Positions 13,052 through 25,505 of a stretch of DNA of 64,000 bases are shown here, in pieces (the first letter of the stretch is position 1; the number at the start of each line of letters is the position of its first letter). Source of the DNA: Nautilus pompilius (taxonomy: Eukaryota > Mollusca > Cephalopoda > Nautilida > Nautilidae); assembly GCA_018389105.1 (NCBI GenBank), contig JACATO010000304.1, positions 2,976,001 through 3,040,000 on the forward strand. Direction: 5' to 3'. The translations under genes were made by a program, and so were the position numbers. The notes under the pieces are model-generated. The model was given only the letters and a program-made list of their open reading frames with translations. It ran no database searches and had not been told where the DNA came from.

Positions 13052-13188
13052 CTTTTGGAAGAATGGATAAAATAGCCAATTGTGAAGAACTGGGTACGGA
13101 GGCAAAAGAGTTAACAAGACGCATTAATGCTGTGCATGGGGAAGCCAAGAAAAGCTGCTCACGTGGTTCGCCATGCACCTTCAAATGA
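13052..13188 (-). CDS. Candidate internal exon, product unknown
   Basis: On the minus strand a pyrimidine-rich tract ending ACCGCTAACTCCAG (acceptor AG at 13190-13189) precedes a fully open stretch, and a perfect AAAAG|GTAAGT donor follows it (GT at 13051-13050). The exon would be 137 bases: one base, 45 codons, one base. The peptide begins HLKVHGEPREQ and ends LAILSILPK. I do not recognise it. The plus strand of the same segment also carries a small open frame (ATG at 13024, 55 codons, beginning MNLDQLSNLPFGRMD), so the coding strand is uncertain. The good match at both splice sites favours the minus strand. A chance coincidence is still quite possible. Confidence 0.3.
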
Positions 13189-14990
13189 CTGGAGTTAGCG
13201 GTAAAATAACAAAAAATGAAAAATAAGAAAGTTGTCACGATAAACTTAACTGAAACAGAAATACAGAGACTCTAAAACACCGATTTTACGACGTTTAACC
13301 GATTTACGGCTTCTATCTAAAACACTGACAAACTACAGTTGCCGAATGGAAGAGATCTTATTTAGCTTCAGTTTGAAAATTTTATTATAATATAAGATTT
13401 TTATTTTCTCGAAACCAATCGCAATTATTTTTTCTGATGAAAAGTGAAATTGTCGAGTTTGTATTAATGTGGTGCGTGAAAACCAAGAACAGTTGCTGAA
13501 GTCTTCAGCTGAAATGCGAGCTGATTTTCGTTACCTGGGAGACAAGACCCGTATATAGTAAAGACCAGCAGCCTGTGGAAAATGTCAGTAGCCAATGGGT
13601 AAAGGTACATTTAAAAATTAATGTTACTTTAAGTGCTTTTACGATAATTTTAAAAAGATAGAGTTCCTTTTATTTAGTAAAAGACAAGATATCGATGCCA
13701 GATAACAATTATTCTATTTTTAGCATAAAAAGCAACTAATAATAATAAAATTCACAAATATAATGTGTGCCAATTCTGAGGATCTCTGACGAGATTTTCT
13801 TTATTAAAACATAAACTTTAGCGAATGTACATTAACCCGAATTTGGCGCTACAAATGGCGTCCAAAATCAGACTACACGATTTTTGTCTTTTAATTTCGT
13901 TGTGTATAGCGAGAAAGGAAAAACTGTCTTGAATAGCAAAGTAACAAATCCCTTTTGATTGTAATTTTAGACGTATTTGCTCGACTCGATTTTTAAATAT
14001 TTCTTGATCTCCACAGATTAGCGACACTTTTGTAGAGATTTCAGTTATGAACATTAAAAGAATGACAGGGGATCATTGAACAGTTGTCACTTTTTGCTTT
14101 GTTTACAGACTTACCTCTCACGGTTTATGTTTTGTTGGATTTCCATTATTAACTTCACACGTTTTTATACGAATATAAGCAGAATTAAAATAAATCGTTT
14201 TAAATAATGTCTGCTTTGGCAACATTAAGTGAATTTTATTTGTGGATTTATCAGTTGAGATTAAACGCTTTTAGGGAAGATTTTAATGAAATCAGGCTGG
14301 GTAGAAGAGCCTTAACCATTTGCAGTTTTAAAATCTGAGGTCGAGGGAGTAACAGCGCTGCTGTAGACATTTTATTCAACAAACTAAATTATCAAAGCTC
14401 TTTGTATTGAAATACGTTTAGAGCATTCTAATTTCCCTTATAATTATGAATTAGGCCACCGCTCATTGAGAGGAGGCGGGGGGAGCCAATTATATCAGCT
14501 GTGTTGGAGTGAGGAGAAAGCCGACTTTCGTGTTCAAAGGGCTGCGGCGCCCAGCAAACGTCAAGGTGCAGATAATGGCTGCTACAACTCGCTATTGTAA
14601 ATATGTTGGTTATATCTGACCTCGCAAACTATCCGGGAGGTCATGGTTTTCCTGGTGCACGCTATCATACGACGGGATAGCAACTGTGAAGAAGTCCAGC
14701 CCCTATTAATTACTTTACCAGCACTATTGTTATTTATGATTCGGTCTATTGCTAATCCTATTTATCACAAATTCTAAAGGAGTAGGTAATTCAGTATTCT
14801 CGCATCACTAGTCTGGGGATCTTGTTCTCGAGATCTCGCTGCACTCTCGTCGTTGCGTGGTCTAGATGACTTGTGGGACCATCGCCTCTGAATCATACCT
14901 ATTTGATATCTCGTGAGGATGAGGAAACTGAGATAGAGTTGGAAGTGTGTTTGCCGAGTGAAGCCAGAATTGGTGGTGTATAGCAGTTAA
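13189..14990. other. Non-coding stretch with a GC-enriched block
   Basis: Mostly AT-rich and featureless. From about 14460 to 14670 the base composition changes (GAGGAGGCGGGGGG, GCTGCGGCGCCCAGC), and the block carries a TCF/LEF-like TTCAAAGGG and a nuclear-receptor-like TCAAGGTGCA. It might be a regulatory element. No open frame of note is present. Confidence 0.35.
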
Positions 14991-15194
14991 AATGTCGGGA
15001 CATCAAGAAAGATAAACAAAATATGGAGGGAAAAGAATAAGCAGCTAAATGATGCAGAAATAAGGGAATGTTTGAAGGAAAGGAACCATGCAGTGATAAT
15101 AGCAGCAGATGGGTTCCTTACAGAGAACGTCACAGCATGGGAGAGAGTAGTAGTCTGTATTGATCTAAAGTCAAAACCATCAGATGTGCTTGAC
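14991..15194 (+). pseudogene. Possible scrap of a LINE (RTE-like) endonuclease
   Basis: A 68-codon frame without a start Met, open between stops at 14988 and 15195. It reads LNDAEIRECLKERNHAVIIA in its first half and AWERVVVCIDLKSKPSDVLD at its end. The second half resembles the exonuclease-endonuclease-phosphatase domain of RTE-type LINEs (the R-V-x-x-x-x-L-K-x-K-P-x-D segment before the I-Q-V-Y-A-P-T block), but it stops exactly where that block should begin. The following bases continue with stops (NMEIR). This is remembered family resemblance only; the stretch is short and could be something else. Confidence 0.3.
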
Positions 15195-16862
15195 TAACTG
15201 AATATGGAAATACGATAAAGAGAACTGAACAAGCAAATAACTCGGTAATCAACCATGAGGCTTCAGAAGAAGAAGAGATGAAAATATGGGAATGGTGCCG
15301 GATGCAAGCTTTGGGGTAGCGATCGACATGTGTTCAAGAATAATTAACTTTAAGTGATTACAGAAGGACCTAGTTGTTTGAAAGGGGATCCGGGGGGAGA
15401 GAGAGCTGAGATAACTATACTCCTTTAGCTTCACAAGTGGAAAAGTGTTTATTAGCAGTAACGTATAAGACGACATTGAGACGGGACAGTATATAAATAT
15501 CCAGCTCAAATAAAAGAGAATACAGTTTATGAATTGAAAAATAAAATTTTTCCACAATTTTTTTCGAAATAAGTGTTATCCTTTATGAAATAAACTTTGA
15601 TTTAAATTGGATCTAAAATGAAATAGTACATTTAAAACCTCAAATATATGTCAAATACTTAAGAAATAACCAAAAACAACAGTGCTTTTGGTTTGTACAA
15701 CAAACATGATTCACCTGACGAACAAAGATTTTTAAAACCAAAAGCTACAGTGGCTATGCCAGCCCTACCAGTGCGGGTGCCTGTAATAGGAATGTATTTA
15801 ATTCGGATTAGGAAACAGGTTAGTCATGCTGCAAATCTCTTTCCAACCCATCTCACATCACTCGGATGAATGACATCAGTTGCTATCGTCAGTTAAAACG
15901 TTTCTAAGATAAATACCAATCGTAATTTATTACTCTGGATTCGATGGCTATTCGTTTACCTAAAAACGTGAAGGCAAAAATATTTAAAGTATTATTGAAC
16001 CCACATAAGAGGGATACTTGATCTTTAAAAAAACTATGTAAGAAACCATCTTTTGACGTTGTTTTAACAAAATCTACAATGATTACAAGATAATACATTC
16101 CGTAGCCTAAGCAAGAAGGAAAAGAAAAATTATTAGCTCAGTGTGCTTCATATATCTGCTGTCGAATACGTGTTAAAATAATAATTTTCTAAAATCCAAA
16201 CAATTACTTAAAACATCGTTTTTACTCTATTTTTAAAAGTGAAAGCAATGCGATTGTTCACTGTTTTGACATTCTGCGGTTGAGGGCGCGAGTTCGAATC
16301 TTTTCCGGGGCCGGATCAGTTTGGCGTACCCATCAGACTTCATTTCTTTTTGCTTTCCTTCACCAGCCTCTCCCCTGACACGTGGTCGTACGAACTATCC
16401 AGTATGTGAACTCAGCCATCTTTAATGTCGTAACCAAGATAGATGTACGACGGCGATGGCTTCATTCCTAGCAAATCCAAAAGAAAATCAAGAGAAAAAA
16501 GTTTCTTTTTCAGGATGCATGCTTTATTAATTTTAGAATTTTGTTTAAAGGTGTGCACATTGCAAACGTAAACAAACTCGCGATATAGGGGTAACATAAG
16601 CAATGATTTTCTATTAAAGCTATTAAAGACAACTAGAGGACAACACATCATGGAAGTTGGCGCTAATGGCGGGTCGCCATATTTTTGATAAAATCCATTC
16701 TAAGCTCGAATGTGTCGTTATTTTTGTATGTTCATTGTATTCACATATAAGCGAGAAAGAAAGGATATCTCGGTTACTTATTGCAACAAAAGTTTAGGAA
16801 AACAGAATACACTGATAATAGCAGCTGTTAATAATGCAGTTTAGAAACCCAATCAACGTATC
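15195..16862. other. Non-coding stretch with a SINE fragment
   Basis: No recognisable gene. It contains a B-box-bearing SINE-like piece at 16280-16385, annotated separately. Short minus-strand frames at 15249-15557, 15904-16098 and 16412-16651 have no known domain. Confidence 0.5.
16280..16385 (+). mobile_element. tRNA-derived SINE fragment
   Basis: GAGTTCGAATC (about 16290-16300) fits a polymerase III B box. It is preceded by GCGGTTGAGGGCGC and followed by GGGGCCGGATCAG and CTTTCCTTCACCAGCCTC. The last part resembles CTTTTCTTCACCAGACGG in the 20.9-kb copy, suggesting one SINE family. Confidence 0.4.
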
Positions 16863-17309
16863 GTGACATGGGTCCTCGTTGGCTCAAGAGCCTTGTGTTC
16901 TGGGCGGGCTGGGTTTGGCTGTTTTATGAGCATCGCGTTCGAGTCCTGTTCACTACCTCTGTGGTCGGTCCACAGACCTGTGAATGCGAGCAAAAGACGG
17001 AGGACAGGCAAATCGACTTCCGTCAGTAAACAATTTTACTCGGAAGTGAGCTTCCGTTCTCGCTGCTGTAGCTCGCGCGGTGGAACGTCACATAGAAAAT
17101 GTGTGCAGAAGAGACTAGAGAATTTTCGGGCCTGTCGGGTATTATTAGCGCACTGCGCAGATACTGGAACGTGTCTGTCTGAATTATTTTTGTCTGCCAA
17201 GCTTTTCGGTTTCGCTATCATATCCACAAATAAGTCTCTTTCTCATCTTTCTCAGATTAAAATATATATGAAACAGCTATTTCGTTACGTTTACGAGTGG
17301 TCTTTCTAA
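16863..17309 (+). other. GC-enriched open frame, 148 codons, probably not a gene
   Basis: The open frame is long for this window, but its peptide is rich in Cys, Ser and Arg and low in recognisable structure. Its 5' end overlaps a tRNA-like segment with a B-box-like GCGTTCGAGTCCTG (about 16934-16947). I think the frame is open because of base composition and SINE content. No signal peptide, no domain and no homologue that I recognise. Confidence 0.3.
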
Positions 17310-17851
17310 AACAAACCGAGGTGAGTTAAAATGTCGGAAAAGGTTCCACGAAATTATCGTTTTCTTGGATGGAAACCCAAACGTCTGATAAGTAAGGATT
17401 TCTTATTCATCAAGATAATTTCAATTAATTCCAAAATACGAACATAATGACACTGAACTTTGAGAATAATATTTAAAAAAAACAACATTTAATTTAAGCC
17501 GAAATTGTATTTGGAAATCATTAAGTTATTTTCTCAAATTTAATGTAGTTCTCCTCATAATTCAACAGCATGAATGAATATCTTTGTTCTTTCACTCTCA
17601 AATTAAAATAGCATTGAATGGGATGACTCAAACATTTAGCCTTTACACTGAAGAGAAGAAAGTTACCCAGTTATTAAACATTCAAATATGAGACGTGCAC
17701 TAGACCAGCTCGCGAAAAATGCATAGAAAGTAGATAAATGTTGATAAATAGCCTGGGAATAACAAGCATAACTGCACCGACATCAGAATGGACGAAAATC
17801 TCAAAATTCGTCTTTACTGGCAGACATATAAGACCAAAAGTCTATCTTTAT

Positions 17852-17890
17852 GTGGTATACACATGACATTTACTGTCATGTAAATACCAC
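17852..17890. repeat. Near-perfect 17-bp hairpin with 5-base loop
   Basis: Left arm GTGGTATACACATGACA (17852-17868), loop TTTAC, right arm TGTCATGTAAATACCAC (17874-17890). Fifteen of 17 positions pair. The loop is too short for a typical microRNA precursor. The right arm runs into CACGTG (17888-17893). Confidence 0.85.
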
Positions 17891-18984
17891 GTGAATATGG
17901 CCTCTTCGTTCTATTTGTGACCAATCAAAGACGATATTTGTCTTTTTTATGTTAATAGTTAAATTTTCTGAGGTTTTTTTAAAAGTGTGATTACAATTTC
18001 ACTGAAATACGCACAGAAATGAAGAACCTTGTTTTGTTGAACAAAAGATATTCAAAGCCATGAAAAAATATTTAGTTTGTAAATAAACAGATTAAAAACC
18101 CGATCCTCTCAGATTTTGCAATTTTCTTGCTAGAAAAAACTGAAATTAAATTTGAATGTTACCTCACATATAAAAGGTGAAACAGATTCGCCTAAGAAAC
18201 GTTTTAAAATACATAATTTTTCCTTTAACTCTCTGTTCGTTTTCCCGCGCTGGAGGCGGTGTAAAGATCGAATACCCAAAGCTACTATACCGGTGTCAGC
18301 AAGCAGCCACGCAGAAATTCTTATCTGATCCCTACATTTTTAGATTTAGGAGAACAACGAATAAGTACAACTACAAACTACAAAAGATGTATTAGTGAAA
18401 CACAATTTTAAATATTTACAAGTGTTTTAAGTGATTTTAAATTACCTAAAACTAAGACAATTTGAGTTAAAATAATGCAAGAATTATTTTAATAATATTA
18501 AGCAGATATATCAGAAAATTGACGTTAAATCTTGAAGACAATTTTTTCTTTAGATTTATGCATATTTATTACAATTTCTCTTAATATTTTTTTTTATTTG
18601 TTTCATCAGTAGGGGTCTATGTTATTAATCAGCAACAGCTGTTGACGATGGCCGTAGAGCCAGCCAGCCAAGACAAACCAAATCTCCGCATAATGACCTG
18701 TTTGATGTGTACACAGCAGAGGCGCATATTGATATTTGAAGCACGTAGGCTTAATGAGAACAAATCAAACAAACGTTTGAAAAAAATTAATGTCAAAATA
18801 ACTTGATTGAGCTAATTTATAGATGATTGCAAGCTACTTTAGAAATCATCCGAAAGTTTATTTGAAATCATCAAATAAAACCATGCTATGTTGATTCAGA
18901 AAATATGGCGTTACAAACTGATTTATACAGATTGTTTGTAATTGCATTTTTTTTTGTAATGCGGTTTATATCGCGAATGTCTTA

Positions 18985-19063
18985 CGTTTGTAGCAAGGTA
19001 TTCTGGGATAGCTCACTGTCGTTTGTAGCAAGGTATTCTGGGATAGCTCACTGTCGTTTGTGG
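18985..19063. repeat. Tandem duplication of a 35-bp unit
   Basis: Two identical 35-base units (18985-19019 and 19020-19054), each beginning CGTTTGTAGCAAGGTATTC, and a third start (CGTTTGTGG, from 19055) that diverges. The identity of the two copies indicates recent duplication. No gene is attached. Confidence 0.95.
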
Positions 19064-19214
19064 CAGGTGATTGGCTGCTCTCCGCAAAGGACAATTCAAC
19101 CAAAAAAATTATTTAAATGAGTTAGTGATGACATCTCCACTTTAGAATTTACTGAAGTTTCTGGGCTTGGAAACAAGGCCATTATAAAATTACAAGACAT
19201 TTTTTTTTTACATA

Positions 19215-19227
19215 TTACCATAGTAAC
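19215..19227 (-). promoter_or_regulatory. RFX X-box-like motif
   Basis: TTACCATAGTAAC is the reverse complement of GTTACTATGGTAA, an imperfect inverted repeat matching the RFX X-box form (RYYNYY, 1-3 bases, RRNRAC). No nearby start codon was identified. Confidence 0.3.
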
Positions 19228-20930
19228 TATCATTATTCCCCCAATCAACGCTGACTTGTGTTGTATTATCTTATTATTAAAGAAACAATCAAACGACTAA
19301 CAGACATTTATTAATAAAAATGCATGAGAAAACCACAAATATCTCAAGAAAAACCCTACCACATTCTGTATAATAATATAACAATAAGAATGATGCAAGT
19401 GCTGTATATGTTACGTTGAGAAGCTTTGCGAACAATGAACCGAGTTCGGCTAGCACACAGAACGTGGGCTATCTAATGAATAAACCGTTAGCATCAAAAT
19501 CTGAATATTCTGACTGATTTCCGGAAGACATCTCGCTGGATGCGCAAATAGAAGTGGTTGAAAAACAACTACCAGTGCGCTGTTGATATGAGGAATGTAT
19601 CTGTGGGTAAGGATGCCTGTTTGCCTAACTATTTAAAGAGAACGGCGCCCGAAATGCGAGCGTAAAAGTAATAAAAAAGAAAGAAAAATAGTGGGTGCTT
19701 CATTTTAGATTCGGCTGTTGCTGACGATTCGCATAACGCATCTGTCAGGTCTTATCTCAGGCGTACAGGGTGTGGAAGAAGATTTAATGATTTATTTCTT
19801 TGATATGGTCATTAATCAAAACCAAATGTACGCATAATTATGTTTCGTAAATTCATGCTGGGTGTGCAAAGTTAACGCTTGGGGTTGTTATCCTGATTAA
19901 CATCCGGTACCATGGTTGAAAGCCATTTGAGAACGAAAATAAAAATCATCTACAGGCGGATTTTAAAAAAAAAACAAACAATAAAAATAGAAATTTTGTA
20001 CCTTTGATAATAGCATTACAAAGGACTCCGTTTCAATAGCTATACATTGTTGTGCCGTTCGGGTGTGTAATGACGGATAGAATCGTGTCTCTCTTGGAGA
20101 GAATTGGGCCACCTTTGCACAATACGGTGGTTCCAATACTGTCCAACAGACACACAGACCGTCTCCAGATTTCCACACCTGAACACGACGCCAGCATATA
20201 ACATTAGAAACGTAGAGATCTGATGTATGTTCTAAATATGCACTTTCCGATTGCTCCTTGGTAGAGATAAAGATAAACTGAAGTCGCTGGAAGGAAGAAG
20301 TGGTTTTTCAAACTCTACATAATTAAATCCATATCGAAAACTTTGCTGTTGATAACTCAGGTCAAATCAAGACTGGTGGAAGAGAAGCTACAACGGTGCA
20401 GCAGAGAAAATCCTATGCTTTGATTTGATGACTGTGTAGCAACAAAAGCAACTAGACATCAATGTTAGAATTGTGCCTGCACCTGCGCAGTCGTCTTTCT
20501 GTTAGTGAGCAGCGCATTCTGAACCCATCATGCAGTGGGAAAAAAATTATGACTTGTGTCACTGACAAACCCGTTACACAAATGTTCCGAATTAACATCC
20601 AGGGTTAGGATGGCTGTGGCTCTAGTGGATCGATTGTATTCCCTAATTTTGTAAAAAATATTCGGCTAGCCTCCTTGCTGCGGTAAACTGACATCGAAGA
20701 CGACCATAACACGAAAGTATTCCACAGACATTTGGTAACTAAAATTACGCCAATGTCGCTTTATCAAACATAATGCCATTCTATTCAGCGTCTAAAGGAA
20801 CACTTGAAGTCCGTTAATAAAAATGATTTTAATCCGTAATTAAAAAACAACATCCTTCAAATAACTTACCTATATCATTAAAACAGGTTCGTGTGCCGTA
20901 ACAAATTATCACAGCGCTGTTTAGCAGTCT

Positions 20931-21200
20931 GGTAGAGCGGCAGGTGGTTCAGTGGTTAGCATACAGAACTACCAAAGTTGAGAGCCTACGTCCTATTCTC
21001 TGGGATCGGCTCGGTGTAGAGTGCAACTATGGCACAGATTCCTCTCGCTTTTCTTCACCAGACGGTTATGTAGGAGAAAGTGTAAGTGAAGTTTTCCTCG
21101 CCAAAGTCGGAAGTGTCGGCCCGTAACCACGGCACTGTATTCCCTTTCTAGTGTTGTTTCCGAAGGTGGCTGGTGTCTGCCTCAAAGCTGAATGGAAGTT
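20931..21200 (+). mobile_element. tRNA-derived SINE
   Basis: A tRNA-like head with an A-box-like GGTGGTTCAGTGGTTAGCAT (about 20942-20961) is followed by TGGGATCGGCTCGG and a tail with CTTTTCTTCACCAGACGG, TTTTCCTCGCC and GGCACTGTATTCCC. The B box is weak. The head and CTTCACCAG tail link it to the piece at 16280. It may still have internal polymerase III promoter remnants, but no A-rich 3' end is evident. Confidence 0.45.
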
Positions 21201-24200
21201 ATGTTTGATCTGAATTTTAGATACCTCAAAATAGTTATTCCCAAAAATATGATTGTCTCCTACGTACACGTGTCTTTTATTTAATGTTTAGTAATCTCAG
21301 CATTAGAACCGAATTATAAATAGAGGTAGTGTACATTAAGACTGCGAATGTCAGTCAGGGTTTCATCAAATTCGTTCAAAGGAGAACCTAAAGCAGAAGA
21401 AATCCACAGGGCCTCCGTCGGTGATGGGATTGTATGAGTCAGTTCACACTTATCGTTCTTTCATTTGTTTAAGCTCATACTAAACGCCAGAACATTTCGA
21501 TAAGTGGCTAATTAACTGGCAGCCTCTAGTTTCCTTTTCAGGAAGTTAGTTCTGCTGTTGCTGCTGAAACCAAAAAGATGCCGAACTCAGACCGAATGCC
21601 AATAGTAATTCCAGTATACAGCAGCATTAGTTTGGTAGTTCTGAGCCACGACAGCCATTTAAACCAGGGTTGTCACGTGCCTCATATACTGCTTACGTGC
21701 ACTCCGTGTGCTGTATCTATTTGCCACATCATTTTAGATAAAAATGGCCCTTCTTGTGATACTCACGTGTTCTTACACTACACAATGGCTGTACCTCCAC
21801 TAGGTGAATTTGGCAGAGGTAGACAAGAAGGCAGATTTTCAGCTCATCTTTCATGGCTGACATAGAGAACTAAAACTCATTCTTGAAATTTACTTCTCAA
21901 TAAATGAGACAAATATGTACGGTATTCATTATATTACATAGAGATTTTGTTCTGCCTCTTCCTGTCATTCATTAAAAATGAAAGTTAAAGTGATTTGTTT
22001 TGTTACGTGCTCAATAAATTGTTGATCAGAATGTTTACTGTCAACACGTTCTATGATTATTTTCTAAACGGATAAAAGCCTGATGAAACAGTGACAAACT
22101 ATAATATAAAACATCAAACTTGCTCTTTTTAAAGTATATTTAATGGAACCTTTATCTTTCTCGTCTGCTAATTAAATGGCCTTGCTGTATTTCCGAGTCG
22201 TTTGTCTTTCCCCTTGAGAGAAAATTCAATTAGTGTTCTCGCTTGAACTTTTTTTTTTTTTCCAACAAATCAAATCAATCAAGTTTCCTGTTCGCTCGAA
22301 TTCTGTCCGTGATAATACAGTTTTTCTTCCCACAAAGCTACAATGATACCAATCAAATCGCTTTTTGGGTTGTTTTTTTAAACATAAAGAAAGAAATTTT
22401 CAAACGCCAGCGGGAATGCGTTCAGTTTACCTTTCCTTCTTCCAATAATGGATTAAAAATTACTTTCATTGTTTGAATTTTAATAATGACGGAAACTTAA
22501 TTCTGCTCATCACGCCATTCAGGAGCCGAATAAAAGAAGTTATTTTTAAGCAATTTATTTTTAAAAAAACAACAACAACAATCATTTTGAAAAAGAATCC
22601 TATCAGAGAAGTCCGAACAATTTAAAGCATTTAATGCAATAGCAAAACAAAGACTTTATCCAATTTAGGGTGAACGCGGACTTTTATCCCACTTTCACTG
22701 TTCCGCAGACCAGAGCCGTTAGCAGGAACCAGAGAAGTTCCGCACAGACAGACGCTCACCATGAACTTTAAAGACCGACTGGAGCCAGAATGAAACTTTT
22801 GGCATTACTCAGTGTATTACGTAAATAATCTTTTCTTATTATTATACATAGATAAAAAGTACAGTTTAAATTACTTTGGAAAACAGTTTCTTAGAATCTA
22901 ATCGAAAATTTTCGAGAAAGATGACACTAAATATAAAACTCCCTTTTTCCTGAAAGTAAACTTACCTCAAGCACTACATCAATTTCTTCAAAGTCATTCG
23001 CAAAAACATTTATATTAGAAGTTAACTACTTTTTATGATAATTTACTGGATGCTTTTTTAAAAAATACAACTCGATTCTTCGGGATTTCTCTCTTATTTT
23101 TCATTTTTGAAAAATTTCAATAGTTCTTGCCTTAAGTCAGATGACTGCCGAAAATGTGACAAAAATCCGATTCCAGAAAACATTTCCTTTTCTATTTAAC
23201 TAAATAAATCTTCAGTAACCCAATTATAAAAGGTTCGTTGCTTCTTTCCCCTGTGTTGTTGCTTGTTTTCGTCTTTTTTGTTTAAACGTATAGTCCAGTA
23301 GACAGATAATCAATAATGTCTTTTAGGCCTGCGTACGGAGCTAGGGTTAAACAGTTCGGGCCAGGAACCACTCTAGTTAGTAGCAGACACCCCAATTTGG
23401 TGTGGCCCTAGGGGATGGTTCAGTGGCACGTGGTGCGAGAAGGCATCTCGACCACTCAACAGCCTCGTTCGATTTGTTGAAAACAAGAGAGAATATTTTC
23501 AGAAACTAAGCAAAATATATATTTTAGATTTTCACAATTAACAAGTTATAATTAAATGTTTCAAAGCATTTTTTCCGTCTTAATGATGCGACAACGGACA
23601 ATTTTTTTTTAAAAAATCGTTCAAAATTTACGTAATTTTTTAAAATAATTTTTTAATTGGAAATTTCTCAGTTATTGTTAATCTGCAGGTATTATTCACT
23701 GTTTACCTTATGCGATACAACCCATAATTTTTTTTCAGATTATGGCGCCTACTGGATTTGAAAGCTAATGAACCAATGTTAAAGTTCAGTGTTTAATACT
23801 ACCAAGTGATCAGCTAAAATATGTTTCCACCTGAAATAGAATTATAAGTAGTGGAAATTATCTAGTATGGAAAGATGGAGAAACATCAAGAAATCATCTA
23901 CCATTTAAAAATTAAAAACAATAATGTATTAAACAAATATGCTATCAGATGAGTTATCAGTGGCAGTACATTAATAAAGAGGGCAGTGCAGGCATATTTA
24001 AGAAAGGATACTGGATTACTGAAAGTTTTCAGCAAGCAAAGATTCTCTAAAAATGTTTAGGTTTTAAGCTATATGGTAGACAGAAAGATTAATAGTCGGA
24101 TTTTTACATGAAGTTGACTCCAAGAAAATAACTATATAAATTTTAGGCAAATTTTATTATACTGGTCGAATTATCGTTTTTAATGGCTGTCATAGGGAAT

Positions 24201-25337
24201 TAAAGCCTATCTTTGCGTGATGTTTTACTTAGCATTTACTCTCTTTTATACTTAATGTGGTGTAAATTCCATGTATGGATGGTAGCAATAAAGGTAGCTT
24301 TTCGTCCAGTATTATATCATTCTTCTGCAAATACTGAAGTATTATTAATGCTTATTATTATAAACCGTGTTATTTTAATTTCTATGCCTTTTTAAAGTAT
24401 ATGTAATCACCAAATAGTCTGGGTATTTCGAGTCTTCAGCTCATCAGACAAAGAGAGGAGAAATGAAAGTCAGTACAATTCCTGAAGTGATTAATACTGT
24501 TACTGTTAACTCCACCTGCCGATAAATTATTCTGCTCGTTATGAATTTTACTACTAAAAATAATCCTCAGATAACCAGACGTCATGGCATGGCGTTGAAA
24601 ACAAGAATACGGTAGTAATCTGTTTTTTTGCTTAAATATATCTACCTCGTGAATTTCTTACCTTGTAGTGCCCTAATTTTTTCCTCATTTTTCACAGGAA
24701 TTGTTTGCTGCCCTTATTTCAAACCAGCATCTTTACGTCCCCAAACATGCGTCGTTTTTTGGCAATCAATCAACTCAAACAGCTCCGTCAAACAATTTTC
24801 CAATCATCACTGGACCAGGTGTTTTGCGATTTATGCTCCATTCTCCAAATTAAACTTTGATTAAACTGATGCTATTTGGCCAGCAACAAGACCAAGAACT
24901 TTAACATCTCTTAAAAGACTCCTATCATTAGTAGGGGATACTGGATTATCTCTGTGGCTGTATTATGAAATACTGCTAACCGTTGATTTCTCAAGCTTGT
25001 CATTAAATGGTAACTTTTGCATCCAGGCTCCATTTTATTGGCGAAACGTTAAAAAGTATAAAAAATATTTTGAAAAAATTTAAGTTATTCTCTCAAAGTG
25101 TAATATACACTTAGGTGTCTTGTGAAATCTGCGTTTAAACTATCGATGTTCCAGCCATTCTTATAGCGAAGTGATTGGCTGGCTGAAAACCAAGTAAAAG
25201 TTGCCCCTTGACCATTGGTTCAATAATTTTGGAAATGGCCTGATAGTGGAATTCTAGATATGCAAAGAAAAATTTCAACAATTTCTTTTAAAATTAATTA
25301 AGTAATCTAATCATGTGAGAGTAACAAATTATCTTGT
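21201..25337. other. AT-rich non-coding stretch
   Basis: Only short unrecognised frames (21578-21865, 22243-22476, 24213-24395, 24628-24864, all plus strand). A tRNA-like GGGATGGTTCAGTGGCACG near 23412-23430 may be another SINE head. Nothing else is supported. Confidence 0.5.
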
Positions 25338-25505
25338 TTATCTGCAGATACCAGTAATAAAGGTCGCAATCATATTGGGATAAGTAACGGAATCGAATGC
25401 AAATGTAATGTATTTCTTGATCGTGGCGGTTACTAGCAGCGGTGGTTTTAGGATAGGAAACTGCTGGCGTTTGATTTCATCACAGAAACTAAGCACAGCG
25501 CGTAC
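25338..25505 (-). CDS. Weak candidate exon, product unknown
   Basis: Reading on the minus strand, TTATCTGCATTTCGCAG ends at 25506, and 55 codons follow before a TAA. The peptide starts VRAVLSFCDEIKRQQFPILK and uses varied third-position bases, which is unusual in this AT-rich region. The junction reads CAG|GTACGC, so it fits a donor about as well as an acceptor, which makes the exon boundary ambiguous. No domain is recognised. It would have to be a terminal exon. Confidence 0.18.
   Translation of the reverse strand, partial: VRAVLSFCDEIKRQQFPILKPPLLVTATIKKYITFAFDSVTYPNMIATFITGICR

Larger units (their letters stand above)
17310..20930. other. AT-rich non-coding stretch
   Basis: No recognisable gene. 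It holds a strong hairpin (17852-17890), a 35-bp tandem duplication (18985-19063) and an X-box-like motif (19215-19227). The minus-strand frame at 19963-20178 is unrecognised. Confidence 0.5.

Noticed and set aside
16863-17309. 148-codon open frame
   Set aside because: Begins in a tRNA-like segment and yields a Cys/Ser/Arg-rich peptide without structure.
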